NCBI GenBank assembly: GCA_019914995.1
Contig: CM034129.1
Coordinates: forward strand, 5,221,725 to 5,285,724
Source: Acanthochlamys bracteata
Lineage: Eukaryota > Streptophyta > Magnoliopsida > Pandanales > Velloziaceae
DNA: 64,000 bases
Direction: 5' to 3'
Shown: in pieces, positions 37,925-50,643 of the stretch
Numbering within the stretch: position 1 is the stretch's first letter
How the letters are laid out: each line of letters opens with the position of its first letter
Program-made: the position numbers and the translations under genes
Notes under the pieces: model-generated
Database searches by the model: none
Seen by the model: the letters and a program-made list of their open reading frames with translations, nothing else
What the model was told of the DNA's origin: nothing

Positions 37925-38690
37925 AATTAAAAAAGATTCTTGTGCAACTATTGATCTATTGTAGCATAAGGCCTCATAATGAAATCCCTGTTTTAGGTTA
38001 ATGCAATTAAACGTGGCTATAATTTTCATTTCATCAAATTTCCATCAATTTTCAGCAAAACAATCACATATTGTCAGAGCTAAAAAGAAAATCGTACAGC
38101 TAAGGAAGTAAGATAAAATGCATCATAATAAAATCCCTATCATTGGGGTTGATACAGCTAACCGCAATCAAATGTCACTGCATCAAAACCTCACAAGTTT
38201 CATTGGAGCAAAGATTGAAAATTACCAGACCTAGCATAACAAGAATTTTGTGCAGCTATGATCTATAGCAGCATAAACGCATTTAATAAAATTCCTAATT
38301 GTTTTAGGATGTGTTTCAAATATCCGTAACTTTATAAAAATAAAAAGTAAAAAATAAAATTTCTTAAAAAATAAAATAAAAGTGGAGTTTAGTGTTTATA
38401 TTTTAATAGTTTCTAAAAATACATTAAAAATTAAAAAATATAATTGTATTTAGAATTGTATAAATAAAAAAATTAGAACTGAAGTTCCATATGTAGAAAT
38501 AGAGTTCTAAATTTTTTATGTTATTAAAATATATGAACTATTTAGAATTCAAAATTTGATGAAAGAAAGTGAAGTTACGAATTTTTGATACATGTCTGTT
38601 GTCGCTAATTGCGATAGAAATTTCAATTCATCAAATTCTCATCAAGTTCCAGAAAAGCAATCACAATCCTTAGAAAGAGTTAATCTTAAA
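37925..38690. repeat. Three degenerate tandem units of about 160 bp, the third split by a MITE
   Basis: Unit 1 (about 37935-38095) contains TTGTGCAACTATTGATCTAT, AATGAAATCCCTG and CAGCAAAACAATCACA. Unit 2 (about 38096-38245) repeats this order with AATAAAATCCCTATC. Unit 3 starts near 38250 (TTGTGCAGCTATGATCTATA, AATAAAATTCCTA) and resumes after the MITE at about 38600 with TTCAATTCATCAAATTCTC and AGAAAAGCAATCACA. The units are too diverged to be recent. They carry no open frame. Confidence 0.6.
38307..38597. mobile_element. Tourist-like MITE, copy 4, inserted in a tandem repeat unit
   Basis: It opens GGATGTGTTTCAAATATCCG after TTTTA and ends near CGAATTTTTGATACATGTC, a decayed inverted version. 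It splits unit 3 of the neighbouring tandem repeat, so it arrived after that repeat formed. The right edge is uncertain by several bases. Confidence 0.6.
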
Positions 38691-39478
38691 ATAAAAAACT
38701 GAACGAAGAATATTTTTAATATTTTTTCATCCACATTTATCAGAAAAACGTAACTTGAAAATTATTATTAGAAAATAAATTTAAAAATAGATGTGACCTG
38801 CTTAACAAAAAAAACCTGATTTAGATAAAAAAAGCTCGGATTCTGAGATGCCGCGATCTAGAAAGTATCCTCCGATTACGCCGACTGAGTCTATTAACAC
38901 CTCCAGATCCTCCTAGATCATTCTTTAAAGGAGGTTTTGATAATTTTGACTTCAGTGATCTAGGTTCACTTCAAAAACTTGTTAAAAGAGACATAATAGT
39001 TTAAGGAATAAGCAAACAAACTCTTGGTTTTGTATTGATATGCCTTTCTTCGTATATAAATCATGGCAAAAAAAAAAAGCACCTACTTTGGCAGAAGACA
39101 CAATTTGCATGCAACAATCTTTCAAAATCGAACATTAATAAACACCGGTTTGGGTTCCAGTTTTTAAATCGAAAACTACCCACTACTCTGAAAATAATAA
39201 TCTCTCTAACAAACCAACGGGCTATATTGGGGGAGAAAGACAACGGCCAGAGACCTGTTATTTTAAAATTTTTATTTTATTTGAAATCTTCAATTTTTTA
39301 GTTTCTCTCTCTCTCTCTCTTGAACCATTCTCAGAAAAGATAAACACGTGTCACTTGATAAACTTGCAAAAATATCTTCAATTGGAAACTATATATATGC
39401 GCTCCGCTGAGATGTTATGTATATAAATTTTCTTCTTCTAAATTCTCCGGAAAAGAAGCGATTCAAATTCACTGAAAC

Positions 39479-42400
39479 ATGACAGATATGAGCTTGTCAT
39501 CCTCCGGCGGCCAGGTACGTAGCACGACTTTTTAGCTAAACTATAGATCACAGAAAATTATACAAATTAAAAGGAAAAAAAAAAAGAAGGGAGATTAGTT
39601 ATTAGAATTAGATTTGTGTTGAGGGTTGGGTGCTCTCATGTTTAGTGACTAATGGCCGGCAGGCATGCGCAGCTTGCAAACACCAAAGACGAAAATGCAC
39701 TGACGAATGCATTCTGGCGCCTTACTTTCCGTCTGACAACCAGCAACGGTTTCATAACGCTCACCGTCTTTTCGGTATTAGAAACATACTCAAGATCCTT
39801 GCCAGAGTAAAGAATCCGGAGCTCCGGCCGGAGTGTATGCGGTCGATCATATTTGAAGCTGATACCCGCGCTAAATCCCCGGTGCATGGCTGCTTAGGTG
39901 GTGTTATCAATCTCAGACACCGGTTAGCACAACACAGAAATGAGTTGCATTTGATTCACTCTTACCTTGCGGCTCTCGGTAAGTGTATATATACAATAAG
40001 TAGCGAAGTAGAAACCGGGTATTATTAACGTGTTGTGTTTCTGAACGCAGGAGTTCCGATGCCTTTTCCGTCTTCTGCATCGCCTCCTGGAAGTAACAAT
40101 CTTCCCTTGGACGCCTCTGATCACTTGTTCTACAATAATCACCAGTTTATCGATAGCAAAGCAGTGAACCTGATGGAAGAATCGCAACACAATCATTATA
40201 CGAATGTTGAAGTCCAAAATCCCTTGAATGTTCGACTACAACAACAACAACAACCAAATTTCAATGACCAAAATATTATCGCGTACCTTAATTCCATTGA
40301 TAGCGATGCAGATTCAAACCTTGCTTCGGAAGATATACATGATCTAAGGTGAGATCCTTTTATCTTTATAGCATTGGTTTGATGGAAACCGTATGCATTG
40401 CTCATATAACTAGTCGTCATGATGAGAAATGCCCATCCAGCTATAGTTTGACCTATTTATTTAGGCAATTAAGATAAAAGTTTCATCTAACATTTAGATT
40501 AAAAATTTTTTCTGGGTGTTCTGAGTGTTTTGATTTAGTAAATATAAATTTGGTAAAGTTAGAGCTCAATAACAAATCAAATTTGATAGAAATAGAATTT
40601 AAATTGATAACAAAAATAAATAAAATAAAACTTGATAAAAATAGAATTTAAATTGATAACTAAAATAGATAAAGTAAAATTTATGGCACGTTAGTTGTTT
40701 TTTAAAATGAGTTTTTGTAACACGAAGAGTATTTTGGTCATTTTTGAAAACAAGTTTTTCTTTTTATCTTAAACAGAATAATAAAATAATCAATAATAAG
40801 ATTTAATGATTTAACATTTTTTTATATTTTCAATTTTTTAAAATAAATTCTATATAATACTATAGAAGAATTATTAGAAAATAGAAAATTAAAATTAATG
40901 GTTGGTAGATTGAGTTCACCTTTCTCAGTCGGTATTTTACTATACAGTGCCGACTAAATATTAAATTCTGTCGATAAACAGTTTACCGACTATAAATTGC
41001 CAATGTTTTACTCATTATATTTATTTCAGTCAGTAATTTGCTTTGCCAATTAGATTTTAAAAATTACTGACTTAAAGTGTCAATCGGTGAAGTTGTTAAT
41101 TATAGTAGTGAAGCTAAATATATATTTAAAATAGAGTTTGATGAAGGTGGAATTTGTTTTGAACGTAAAAATAAAATTTGAAATGATAATTGAAACACAT
41201 AAATTGTTTGAACTCAAAGTTGGAAGGAAAGTGAAATTTTGTTAAATTAAAACTCTTCTATAGTGCAACAATCTGTGCATAAACCCTAAACACTTCTAGG
41301 TTTAGCTTATCAGAAAAACAGCTTTTTAATTTTCTATTTTATATTCTTCAATGCACATTTTATAAATATCTAGATAATTTATTTAAAATTTTAGAAAGTA
41401 TAAAAAAAATTTATATAGTGAGATCTTTTTATTACATATTTTTATTATTTTTTTAGAGATAAAAAAATAGAGCTTATTTTTCAAAAAAAATAAAAATATT
41501 TTTCATTACAGAAAAATTTTATTTTATAAGTACCGTCAAATGCCCGCTAGATAGGTCTTTACAAAACGTGGAAATTTTCTAATACTCTTACATGATGTGT
41601 TACTGTTCTTCTTGTTCTGTGAGATGAAGCTATAAAGATTCTTTTGAATTATGGGTATGGATGAGGAGGGATTATAAAGTTAACACATTTCTTATCCTTA
41701 CCCATATTTGATAATCTTTCATTAAGGAAAGGATTGGGAACTCTCCCCCATCCACTATTTTATAGTTAAATATGTACCCACTAAATTGGTGAGTACATAT
41801 ACTGACAAGAAGAGAAGCAAATTTACTTCCGCTTTTATCATTTTAATTTTTTATTTTTATAATATTTATTTTTATTTAATATTTTAAATTAATACATATT
41901 AGTTTTATTATAATAATTTAATTTTAATTAATTTTAATTGGTAGAAAAAAATATAATTATCTGATTATTTTTTATATGTATAATTAATAATTTTATATTA
42001 ATATTGAAAATTAATCTAAAAGTTATATTAATAAATTTTATTTAAAATTATATTAATAAATTAGTTAGAATTATATTAAATAAAATAATATTAATATAAA
42101 TAAAAAAAGTATTTGAGTCTTTTATGAAAAATTTACTTATATTATTTATTCATTTATCTTTATCATATATTTAAGTATCGTAAGATTAATTAATTATTTT
42201 TTCTATCCGTTTTTTTAGTCTTATTTCTTATTTATGAATCTAAATATATCCTAAATGTAGGATTACAAGGTAGCTGAAGAAGGGCGTTTGGGGTAGCTTA
42301 CTGTAAAAGTAAGTTTTTATTTCAAAATTTGTAATATATTTTTTATAAATATTTAAAAATTTTATTTGAAATTTTAAAAAATAAAAATATAATATAATAT

Positions 42401-44251
42401 ATATAACTTATTTTTTAAAAAAATAAAAATATTTTTATTATAGAAAAAACTTCTATTTCAAAACCACCCTTGCTTCCGTTTACGTTTATTTGCCTCGTTA
42501 CAAATTGAGAAAATTTATATGCTGATTATTGTCTAGACATTTTCCTGTTGTATATAGATATTTTCCTGATCTGTCAATCGTCCAGTTGCAGACGGTTTCT
42601 ATTTGCTCGTAGTGCTTGATTTTTTAGGGCGTGTTTAGAAACTTTTTAAATTTTATTTTTTCAAATTTAATATAAAATAAATAAAAATTTTAAAATAATT
42701 TTTATTAAAAAATTCAAAATTTATTTTTAAAACTTAATTTTAATACAAAATTTATATAAATGATTTTTGTTTAAGTATTTTTTATTTTTAATTTAATTTT
42801 AAAATTTTTCAGAAAATAAATTTCTCTCAAGATAAATACACACTCAGAGTTTTTATCAGTTGCAATGAAATGAGTTTCAAAGGAATGAGTTTTTAAAAAA
42901 TTAGTAAAACTTTGTATTTGATTATACTAAAAAAAGCTTTAAAATTACTTTCTATTTGATTATATTTAAAAGTGAGTTAGGAAATGTTTACTTTAGCATT
43001 AAAATTAGTTTTTGAAATGAGTTTGTAAAAATGAGTTGAAAATAAATTTAATAAAAAGTAAATTTTATATTTATTTTGTATTAAAAATGAGTTTGGAAAT
43101 AAATTTTTTAACTTAAATTCTCAAAGTGAAATATTGATTTTAAATTTAAAAATAAATTTTTGGCAAAAGAATTAATTTAAAATTTGAATTTATTTAGTTT
43201 GAAAGTGAATTTAAAAAAAGAGTTTGAAATTTAGTAAACAAACCCTAGTAAAAAAAAAAAAAGTAAACTCCGACTAAACTGGTTGAATTCAGTTTTAATA
43301 TGAATCCGCTTGACATTGTATAAGACAATAATCAAAGAATGAAAAAGAAAGAAAAAAAGACATTCGAATAAAGGCGGGACTCTCAAAATACTGATGATCT
43401 TTAGGTGTCTTTAATTTAAGATAAAGTTATTTTTAAAATAAATTTATAAAATTAAATAAAATAAATTTATATAATAATTTTATATTAATAGTAAATTTTA
43501 AATTAAATTTAAAAAAATATAAAAAAATTATTTTAAATTTCTTATTTATTTTATATTAAAAATAAGTTTAACAAAAATAACTTTTGAACGGTTCATAAAC
43601 ACACATTTAATATAGGGAGCATTTGAAGTATTCTTAAATACTATTTTTTTGAAATAAAAACTATTTCTTTAAAAAAAAATTTATTTTTTAATTTTATAAA
43701 AATAATAAAAATATATAATAAAAGATCTTATTATATAAGCTTTTTAAATTTTTTAATATTAATAAAATATATATTAAAAAGTATAAAATTAAAAATTAAA
43801 AAATTATTTTTTGATAAGCTGAATAAAAGAGACACACTAATCTGTTGTGATTTTGTACTGTGAATAAACACGCATTTAATAATCTGTTGTGATTTTGGAC
43901 AGTGAAGGGAGTAACTCTGAAGGAGGGCGAAGTATTATTAACAGATCTCATACTCTTCGTGAGCACAACAGTGTACGCAGTCATACTCCTGCAAATACAA
44001 GGACCCAAGCTCTTCTTAAACAACCGACGGACGGCAATCATCAGCTTATTTTTGTTGATCAAGTTCCAGAGAGCTACTCAAAGGTGAAAGAAAAAACACC
44101 AGACAACTATTTTCTGAAGAGAAAAGCGTTTTCCTTAAATCATAGCTCGGAGATGCCTCCCAAAATCAGCAGGATGTACTCACCGGAGGTTTGCGAGCAG
44201 AAAGAACTGAAGAATGCTGCGGCAAGCTTCACGCATACTGGGGGTGAATGA
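39479..44251 (+). CDS. LOB-domain transcription factor, LBD27-like, four exons, 332 aa
   Basis: Exons 39479-39514, 39663-39978, 40051-40348 and 43903-44251 join in phase to 333 codons. The LOB domain starts at residue 13 with the zinc-binding C-x2-C-x6-C-x3-C block (ACAACKHQRRKCTDEC), followed by the GAS block (FHNAHRLFGIRNILKIL) and the PVHGCLG motif. A clear class I leucine zipper (LX6LX3LX6L) is not seen. The C-terminal half is Asn/Gln/Ser-rich and unstructured. Sequence and length are closest to Arabidopsis LBD27 (SIDECAR POLLEN, 328 aa from memory), which controls a microspore division. The 3.55 kb last intron is filled with AT-rich MITE debris, and a CT-rich tract lies upstream at 39303-39320. 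LBD22 is the main alternative. Confidence 0.88.
40917..41109. mobile_element. Older copy of the CACTA MITE, inverted, in the LBD27-like intron
   Basis: Read on the minus strand from 41109 it begins CACTACTATAATTAACAACT and then shares CTTCACCGA, TGACAC, GGCAAAGC and TACTGACTGAAA in order with the intact MITE at 36656. The other end has lost its terminal repeat, so the left boundary (about 40917) is a guess. It is clearly more diverged than the first copy. Confidence 0.7.
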
Positions 44252-46115
44252 TAGCTGATGTAGTTAGATTGTTCTTAAATTTATTGCTCCAGTTTTCCAC
44301 TAATTGTATTTGTTTGTATTTCGTTGTTCTCTTGTCGAGTTGTTGTCTATCATAGTTTTGAGCTGATTCAATTTGTTGTGAAGGACATTTCAAGCTTTCA
44401 TAATCACTTAGTGCGTCTTTACCAAAACCTATAAACTAATTTTTAAAATTGTGTGTATAAAATATAAATTTAATAAAAGATAGAATTTAAAAACAAATTT
44501 AATTTTTGTATTTACTTTATAATAAAAATACAATATTAAAAATTTTAAAATTTAAGTTTAAATGTGAATTTTTTGCCATAAAAAGTAAATTTAATTTTGT
44601 ATTTATTTTATTGAAAATGAACTGTGAATAAAATTTTTGAAAAAATTGAATTTATAGACGTGATATATACACACTTATCATACTAATAAAAGAATTATAT
44701 TATATTTAAATATGATACTGATGTTCAGAGAAGGTTAACAAGCGGAGGGACAAGAGGAAGAACTGAAAACTCAACATACTCAACGCTTTGGCAAAGCACG
44801 AGACAGTGATGTATATATAACCATGTTTTTCTCTCTTCCATCTCATTTCACATTTTTTAATAAATTTTATACAATAAATATGTAAAAATTTTAAAAATAT
44901 AAAAAAATTTTGCGCTATAAAATTTTATTATATTTATTTTTATTATTGTTTAAACAAATTTAGAACTCATTTTTTTTTAAAAATGATGAAAATGTTTTTA
45001 TTTTATTTTTTGCTCTATCTTAAAAGCACTCTCAAATATCCCAATCTCAAATGCTGACTAATTATCAGCTAGAATCATCATAACAAGAACGTACCAACAC
45101 CATTAGTTTTAACAAAATAGTTAACATTCAAAAAGTTTAGGGGACTTTATAACAGAGAAGGCAATGGAACGAAAGAAATTTCATGATCAACTTTATCAAG
45201 AGTCAAAACTAGGATTTAGATGTTGGTCACTTTGCATTTCATAATGTAAAGATTAGTGTCAGCAAAATAACTAATCGAGTAACAATGAGTACCTTTAAAT
45301 GGTTGGCGCAGACATAGTTGACAAATGCAGCAGCTCTTTATGTTCCTTTACCTTTGAGCTACACCCAACAAATCCAAGTAACTACATCAAGTCTACCACA
45401 GTATTTAAATCCTCTATGAGAAAGAAAATACAATTATGATGATTCTGCAAAATCAACTGCTACACATAATAATTCAAGATGTAGTATTTGGTATGCCAAA
45501 ATTGCCAATCCATGATGGGGCCTTGTAGTTGCAATGGATTTTGCATAATACGATTGTTCGATGCTGTTTCGCAGCAGACTTAATATATAAAGAAGAGCTA
45601 TTACAATTCTATATAACTCTTAGATGCTTGTAAGCAACAAGGCTCAATACACATGTATGAAATTACGACTGGTGGTTTACCTTAATATTCTTCTTTAAGC
45701 AGCATTTTTAATCCAGCAATTGGATTCTTTCTGTTAGGCATGTACAAGACATTTTCCAGGCACCTCAAGACAAGTAGAGCAAGATTAATCCACCTTTTGA
45801 ACTAGATGATATGGACATCAGAATTCACAAAAGCTGCCCTACATAAAACAACTGCAGTCTTGCTGCAGAAATTCATCAAACTTGGAATTTCATAAAAGTC
45901 AGTTAGTGGCTTACTCCTACTTTCAAGTTTTTCTTCGAATAAGTTAAACCTCTTTGAAGATGACCATTTATGATCCATTATCCGGCTCTCGTTTGCTATC
46001 ATCCTCTTCAACCATTACTCAGATCACTTCAGTTTGTAATAAAGCCGGAAGACATCTATGAGGTTTCCTCGCAGCAATCCGTCATTGAGGACTTCAGAAG
46101 TAATGCTTATATATA
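44252..46115. other. Spacer between the LBD27-like gene and the receptor kinase
   Basis: The first 150 bases are 3' UTR of the LBD gene. MITE-like A/T-run blocks lie at about 44410-44680 and 44855-45020. From about 45100 to 46115 composition returns to near-transcribed level and is probably the 3' UTR and flank of the kinase on the minus strand. No other gene is seen. Confidence 0.5.
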
Positions 46116-47987
46116 TCAGGACCCTTTGCAGGAATCACTTACCTGGGCTCTAATCCTCCTGAGCTCTTCAAAAAGCTCCCTAGAATCAGGTCTGTCATCC
46201 TTGTCCATAGCAAGACACCTGAATGCCAGCTCCGCAACAGCCTCAACAGTCCTTAAATTCGTCTCAGATGCAACAGCCAGATCAACAACCTGGTGAAGAG
46301 CTCCAACCTGGATCTTACCAACCACCAGCTCTGCCAGTGACACTTCCCTGCTGTCTCTGCCCAAATCCACTGCTTTCATCCCAGTCACTAGTTCCAACAA
46401 CACCACACCGAAACTATAAACATCGCTTTTTTCTGTTAGCCTGAACGATCTATGGTACTCAGGATCAAGGTACCCTGGGGTGCCCTGTGGGCCTGTGCAC
46501 CGAGCATACTCTCTGGAATCAGCTGCAGAGGAATCCGGCGGCAAAAGAAGCCTCGACAACCCAAAATCTCCAACCTATTAGACCAAACCACAAACATGAA
46601 TTTTCAATATGGACAAATCTAACTAAATCATGTGAGGCGAGAAGAATGAACCATTAAAGTAGCTAGATGTACTAAATTTATTGAAATTCGAGAATCTAAT
46701 TCCATATATTCTACTACAGAACATGAATTGCGATAATCATGACTGCATCAAATTAAGTGGTAGGTAGGTCGGCGGTGATGAAGATGATGATACCTTGACA
46801 CGCAAATCACGGTCGAGGAAAATGTTCGCTGAGGTCACATCACGGTGAACAACGGGAGGCTTGAGAGAGAAGTGGAGATACTCAAGAGCCGAAGCTGTCT
46901 GCAGAGCAATGTCAACGCGTTTAGCCCAGGTAAGCGCCGTAGCACCGCTGCTACTCCGCCCGTGCAGGTGATCGGCCAGCGTGCCGTTACAAACATAGTC
47001 ATAGACAAGCAAAATCCCACCTCGTGGATCACAGCAGTATCCATGAAGCCGAACTAGGTTCGGGTGCGAGAGGGAAGAAAGAATCAAAATTTCATTGCAG
47101 AACGAAGCCGTAGCTGCCGGCGTGTGCCGGCGATGCAGCCGCTTAACTGCAACAGCGCGCCCATCAGGAAGATTCGCCAAGTAAACCGAACCAAACCCAC
47201 CATCACCGATCTTTCTCTGCAAATCAAAATCACTTGTAGCAACACGGAGCTGCTCGTAGCTGTACACCGGTGGCCTCCGCCGCATAAACGCATACATTGG
47301 TTCGGTAATCGCAAACATTCTCTTTCGCCGGAGTGAAGAAGCTGCCCAAAACGAAAGCAATAACAACAGAAAACATGTAATCGACAACAATCCCGTTGTT
47401 AGAAATAAAATCACACGAGTTTTTTGATCATCTGGTTTCGGCAAATTCGGATTCAAACACAAGAAGGGTTTGGTAACAACAGAATCATCGAAACCACAAA
47501 CACTGTTGTTGTGTTTTTCTCTACAATACTTGCAAGCAGTGAAGTAGATATCACTGTCGTTCCAAACAAGCTTAACACCGTTGTTGGATGCTTTCGTTGA
47601 AAGAACACAAATAGTTGAGTTAGACCGACATATGGAAATTGAGGAGAAGCGGAATGGAGAGCCGGTGAGATTGAGAGTGACCGGAAGATTACCGGAAGAG
47701 ATGAAAAGAGAAGAGTTCTGGTGAGAAAGAAGATAGAAGCGGTGGTTATTGATGGTGATAAGAGAGTGAGGAGTAGAGCAAATGATGTGGAACGAAGGGT
47801 GGCCACAGCCGGGAGAGAGAGAGAAAGGGAATGTAGAAGCTATGGATGGAGATTTGAACGGTGGACACGTGGAAGTGTGTGGCGGAGGAGAACAAAGTTG
47901 TTCGCCGGAGGTTACCTCCGTCAGGGTGGTGGTGGAGAGGACGAATAGGAGAACGGAGTAGCTAAGCAGCGGCGGCGGCGGCGGCAT
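46116..47987 (-). CDS. LRK10L/WAK-associated receptor-like Ser/Thr kinase, 550 aa
   Basis: Exons 46794-47987 and 46116-46574 join (AAG/GTT, phase 0) to 550 residues. Order: signal peptide about 1-28; a Cys-rich extracellular part resembling GUB_WAK_bind/WAK_assoc wall-binding regions, with Cys at 32, 41, 61, 70, 120, 127, 152, 155, 164 and 177; a membrane helix about 191-215; then a kinase with loop GDGGFGSVY (261-269), Lys282, HRDVTSAN (381-388), DFG (401-403) and GTPGYLDPEYH. The likely role is cell-wall or pathogen sensing at the plasma membrane. The subdomain VIb position that is usually Lys (HRDVK) is Thr385 here. A strong donor, CAG/GTAAGT at about 46148, lies just before the stop, so some transcripts may splice to a further exon and change the last residues (VSDSCKGS). 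Confidence 0.9.
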
Positions 47988-50643
47988 CTGAGGTGTTAAA
48001 GAGTTTCAGATCCGGGGAGTAGCAGGATACCTGAGCAAAGCTAAGTATGGAAGCTCACGTGGGCTGCGGAGCTGATGATAACGGAAGCCTTTTTGCATGA
48101 TCAGACCTTTAGTATACTTTTGGTCCTCAGTATCCGAAAGGTGAAAATAATATGAATTTGATCATTGATAAGTCATGCGACAACTTTATTTCTTTAAATG
48201 CAAATTAATGCAATTAAATAGAAGGCCCAGTTCAAGTGACCAAAATCTACATTGTTACTGTTAATAAGGAATTTAGAATGCATTTACTTGGGAGAAAATT
48301 TGAAGTATTAAAAGTAATTTTTTAATATAAAGTAAATATTAAATTTTAGTACAATTTATTTTTTAACAGAAAAAGTTAATATTGGTGAAAAATAAATACG
48401 CAGGTGGTGTTTGATACTGACTTCTTCTGTTCTTATTTTTGGAACGCATTTTTACTGATATTTTTTTAAAATTTAAATTATAAATATTTTTAAAATTATA
48501 TATTATAAAGTTATTATGTATAATTTATTATATTATAAAATAATTTTTTTTAGAAACTATACATAAGTACTTTTTTAAGTTGAACTTTTTTAACTATTCC
48601 AACCTAGGCCTAACTGAGTATTCATCTAAAGAAATCTACACAAATGCGCCAAGAAAAATGTTGCCTTCCTCGCGATGTCTACTTTATTATGGAAGGGCGT
48701 GATTGAGCCACGATGAAACGTCTATTTGAGCAAGGCAGTGACGGTTTGTCATTTCATTTTAAAAAAATAATTTTTATTTTTATATTTTTAATATATATTT
48801 TAAAATATAAAATTTATTTAGAATATAAAAAATAAAAAATTATAAAAATTTATTTATAATTTAAAGATTTATTTTTTAAAATAAAATAAAAAGATCTATT
48901 ATTTTAAAAAAGTAATTTCAAATTCCCTCTAACGAGATAAGAAACTGTACGTTTCAAAAATTGGTGAAAAGTTATTTGGGTTTCTATTTAAATCCATTTT
49001 ATCATTTACTTTATTTAATTATTTTAATAAAAAATATAATATTATAATTTTTGTAAATTCTGCATCCTAAAAAAGTTAACATTTATAATTTAAAACTTAA
49101 AATAATTTTTGTATATTTATTTTAAACATTGTTAAACGACCTCTACGAGACGGGTTACGAGCGATTTCCTCGTTTTCTCCGTGTGTTCGCGCAGAGGACT
49201 TCAAAAGACTTCGAAGGCACGGACAGTGACAGTGTCCTGTTGCTTACCAGTAGCAAATTCTGTTCCTTGTCCAATCTTCTCACTATACGGCAAAAGAAAA
49301 ATTAATACTAAAGAGATCTATCTCTTTCGAGCTCGTTTTGAAGTGCGTTTCGAACGTTTCAAAAATTTCATTTTATATTATATATTTTAATAAATATTTT
49401 TTATAATATTAATATAATTTTAAAATTTTAAAAAATATATAATATTATTATTATTATTATTTATTTTTAGGGATAAGATATAAATTTTAATTTTAATAAA
49501 ATAAAAATATTTTATATTTTCATTTTATAAATTTTTTAATACGGATTGTTTAAAAATATTTATGAAATAAATTTTTTTTAAATAAAATATATTTTTATTT
49601 TTTTGAAAAATAAATTTTAGTTTTTTATCTTAAAAAATAATAAAATATATAATAAAAAATTTTATTATGTAAATTTGTTTATACTTTTTAAATTTTTAAA
49701 TAAATCTTCTAAATACATATAAAATATATATTAAAAAATTTAAAATAAAAATTTAAAAAAGAGTGTTTGAAAAAGCACCCTTAAAGCCTTAACTAGTCTA
49801 AGAGTACTACATTTCTAAAAACCGGACTTTCCGAAAACAAAAAACATATTAGATTTTACAACATACTTTAATTATATAAAAATAAAATTTGTGAATGTAA
49901 AATATAATAAAAAATAGTGTTTAATAGAACTACAATTAGAGTATTAACTGAAATATATTAAATAATTTAAATTGAATTTAATAAAAATTAATTTAATTAG
50001 TAATTAAAATATTAAGAAAACGTTAAGTTCCTTGCGATATTACAAATTAATTCATATAAGACTACGTTTGGAATTGCGTTTGTGATGTTTAATTTTACTT
50101 TTAATCCATATTTTAAAATAAAATTTCTGATAAAATTATTAAAAGTTTAGCAAATACAAAAAATTTACTACATTTTATTATTACTTATTATTTTTTAAGT
50201 AAAAATAAAAACTTTATTTTAAAATATAATAAAAATATTTTTTATTTTTTGGTCCTTTTCTCAGTGTTCCCAATGATGTCAGTAGTAACCAACTCTAGGA
50301 TTACAAACTTAACCCAACTATAGATAACGATCAAGGGCATGGGCGTAACCAAATACCTGGCCAGATTGTATAACGTTTTCCAATAATTAAACAAACAGGT
50401 ACAAAATATATTTAGCAAAATTTATCCTGCCTATATAGTCAGTAGTAGCTACAATACAAAATTGTGAGACATATCGATTACATAACTAGTGCTGCACAAA
50501 ATTTGCAAAGGTTCCTGATTGTAATACCCACAAAAATCAACTGAATTGCATGACATATCGACCAAAAATAAAAAGATACTGCTGGATACTAGGATGGACA
50601 AGCACTACCATGCTTGATTGCACGAAGATTCTCCAGGAGAATT
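47988..50643. other. AT-rich intergenic region
   Basis: The kinase promoter occupies the first few hundred bases. Several blocks of the AT-rich MITE-like family follow (about 48410-48600, 48745-48925, 49365-49560, 49560-49790 and 49990-50250), with repeated A/T-run motifs and a TTATTATTATTATTA tract near 49445. From 50270 on the sequence is likely 3' flank of the DUF569 gene. No gene is visible. Confidence 0.5.

Noticed and set aside
47064-47336. Plus-strand open frame opposite the kinase exon
   Set aside because: It is an antisense shadow of the kinase domain without its own start context or homology.
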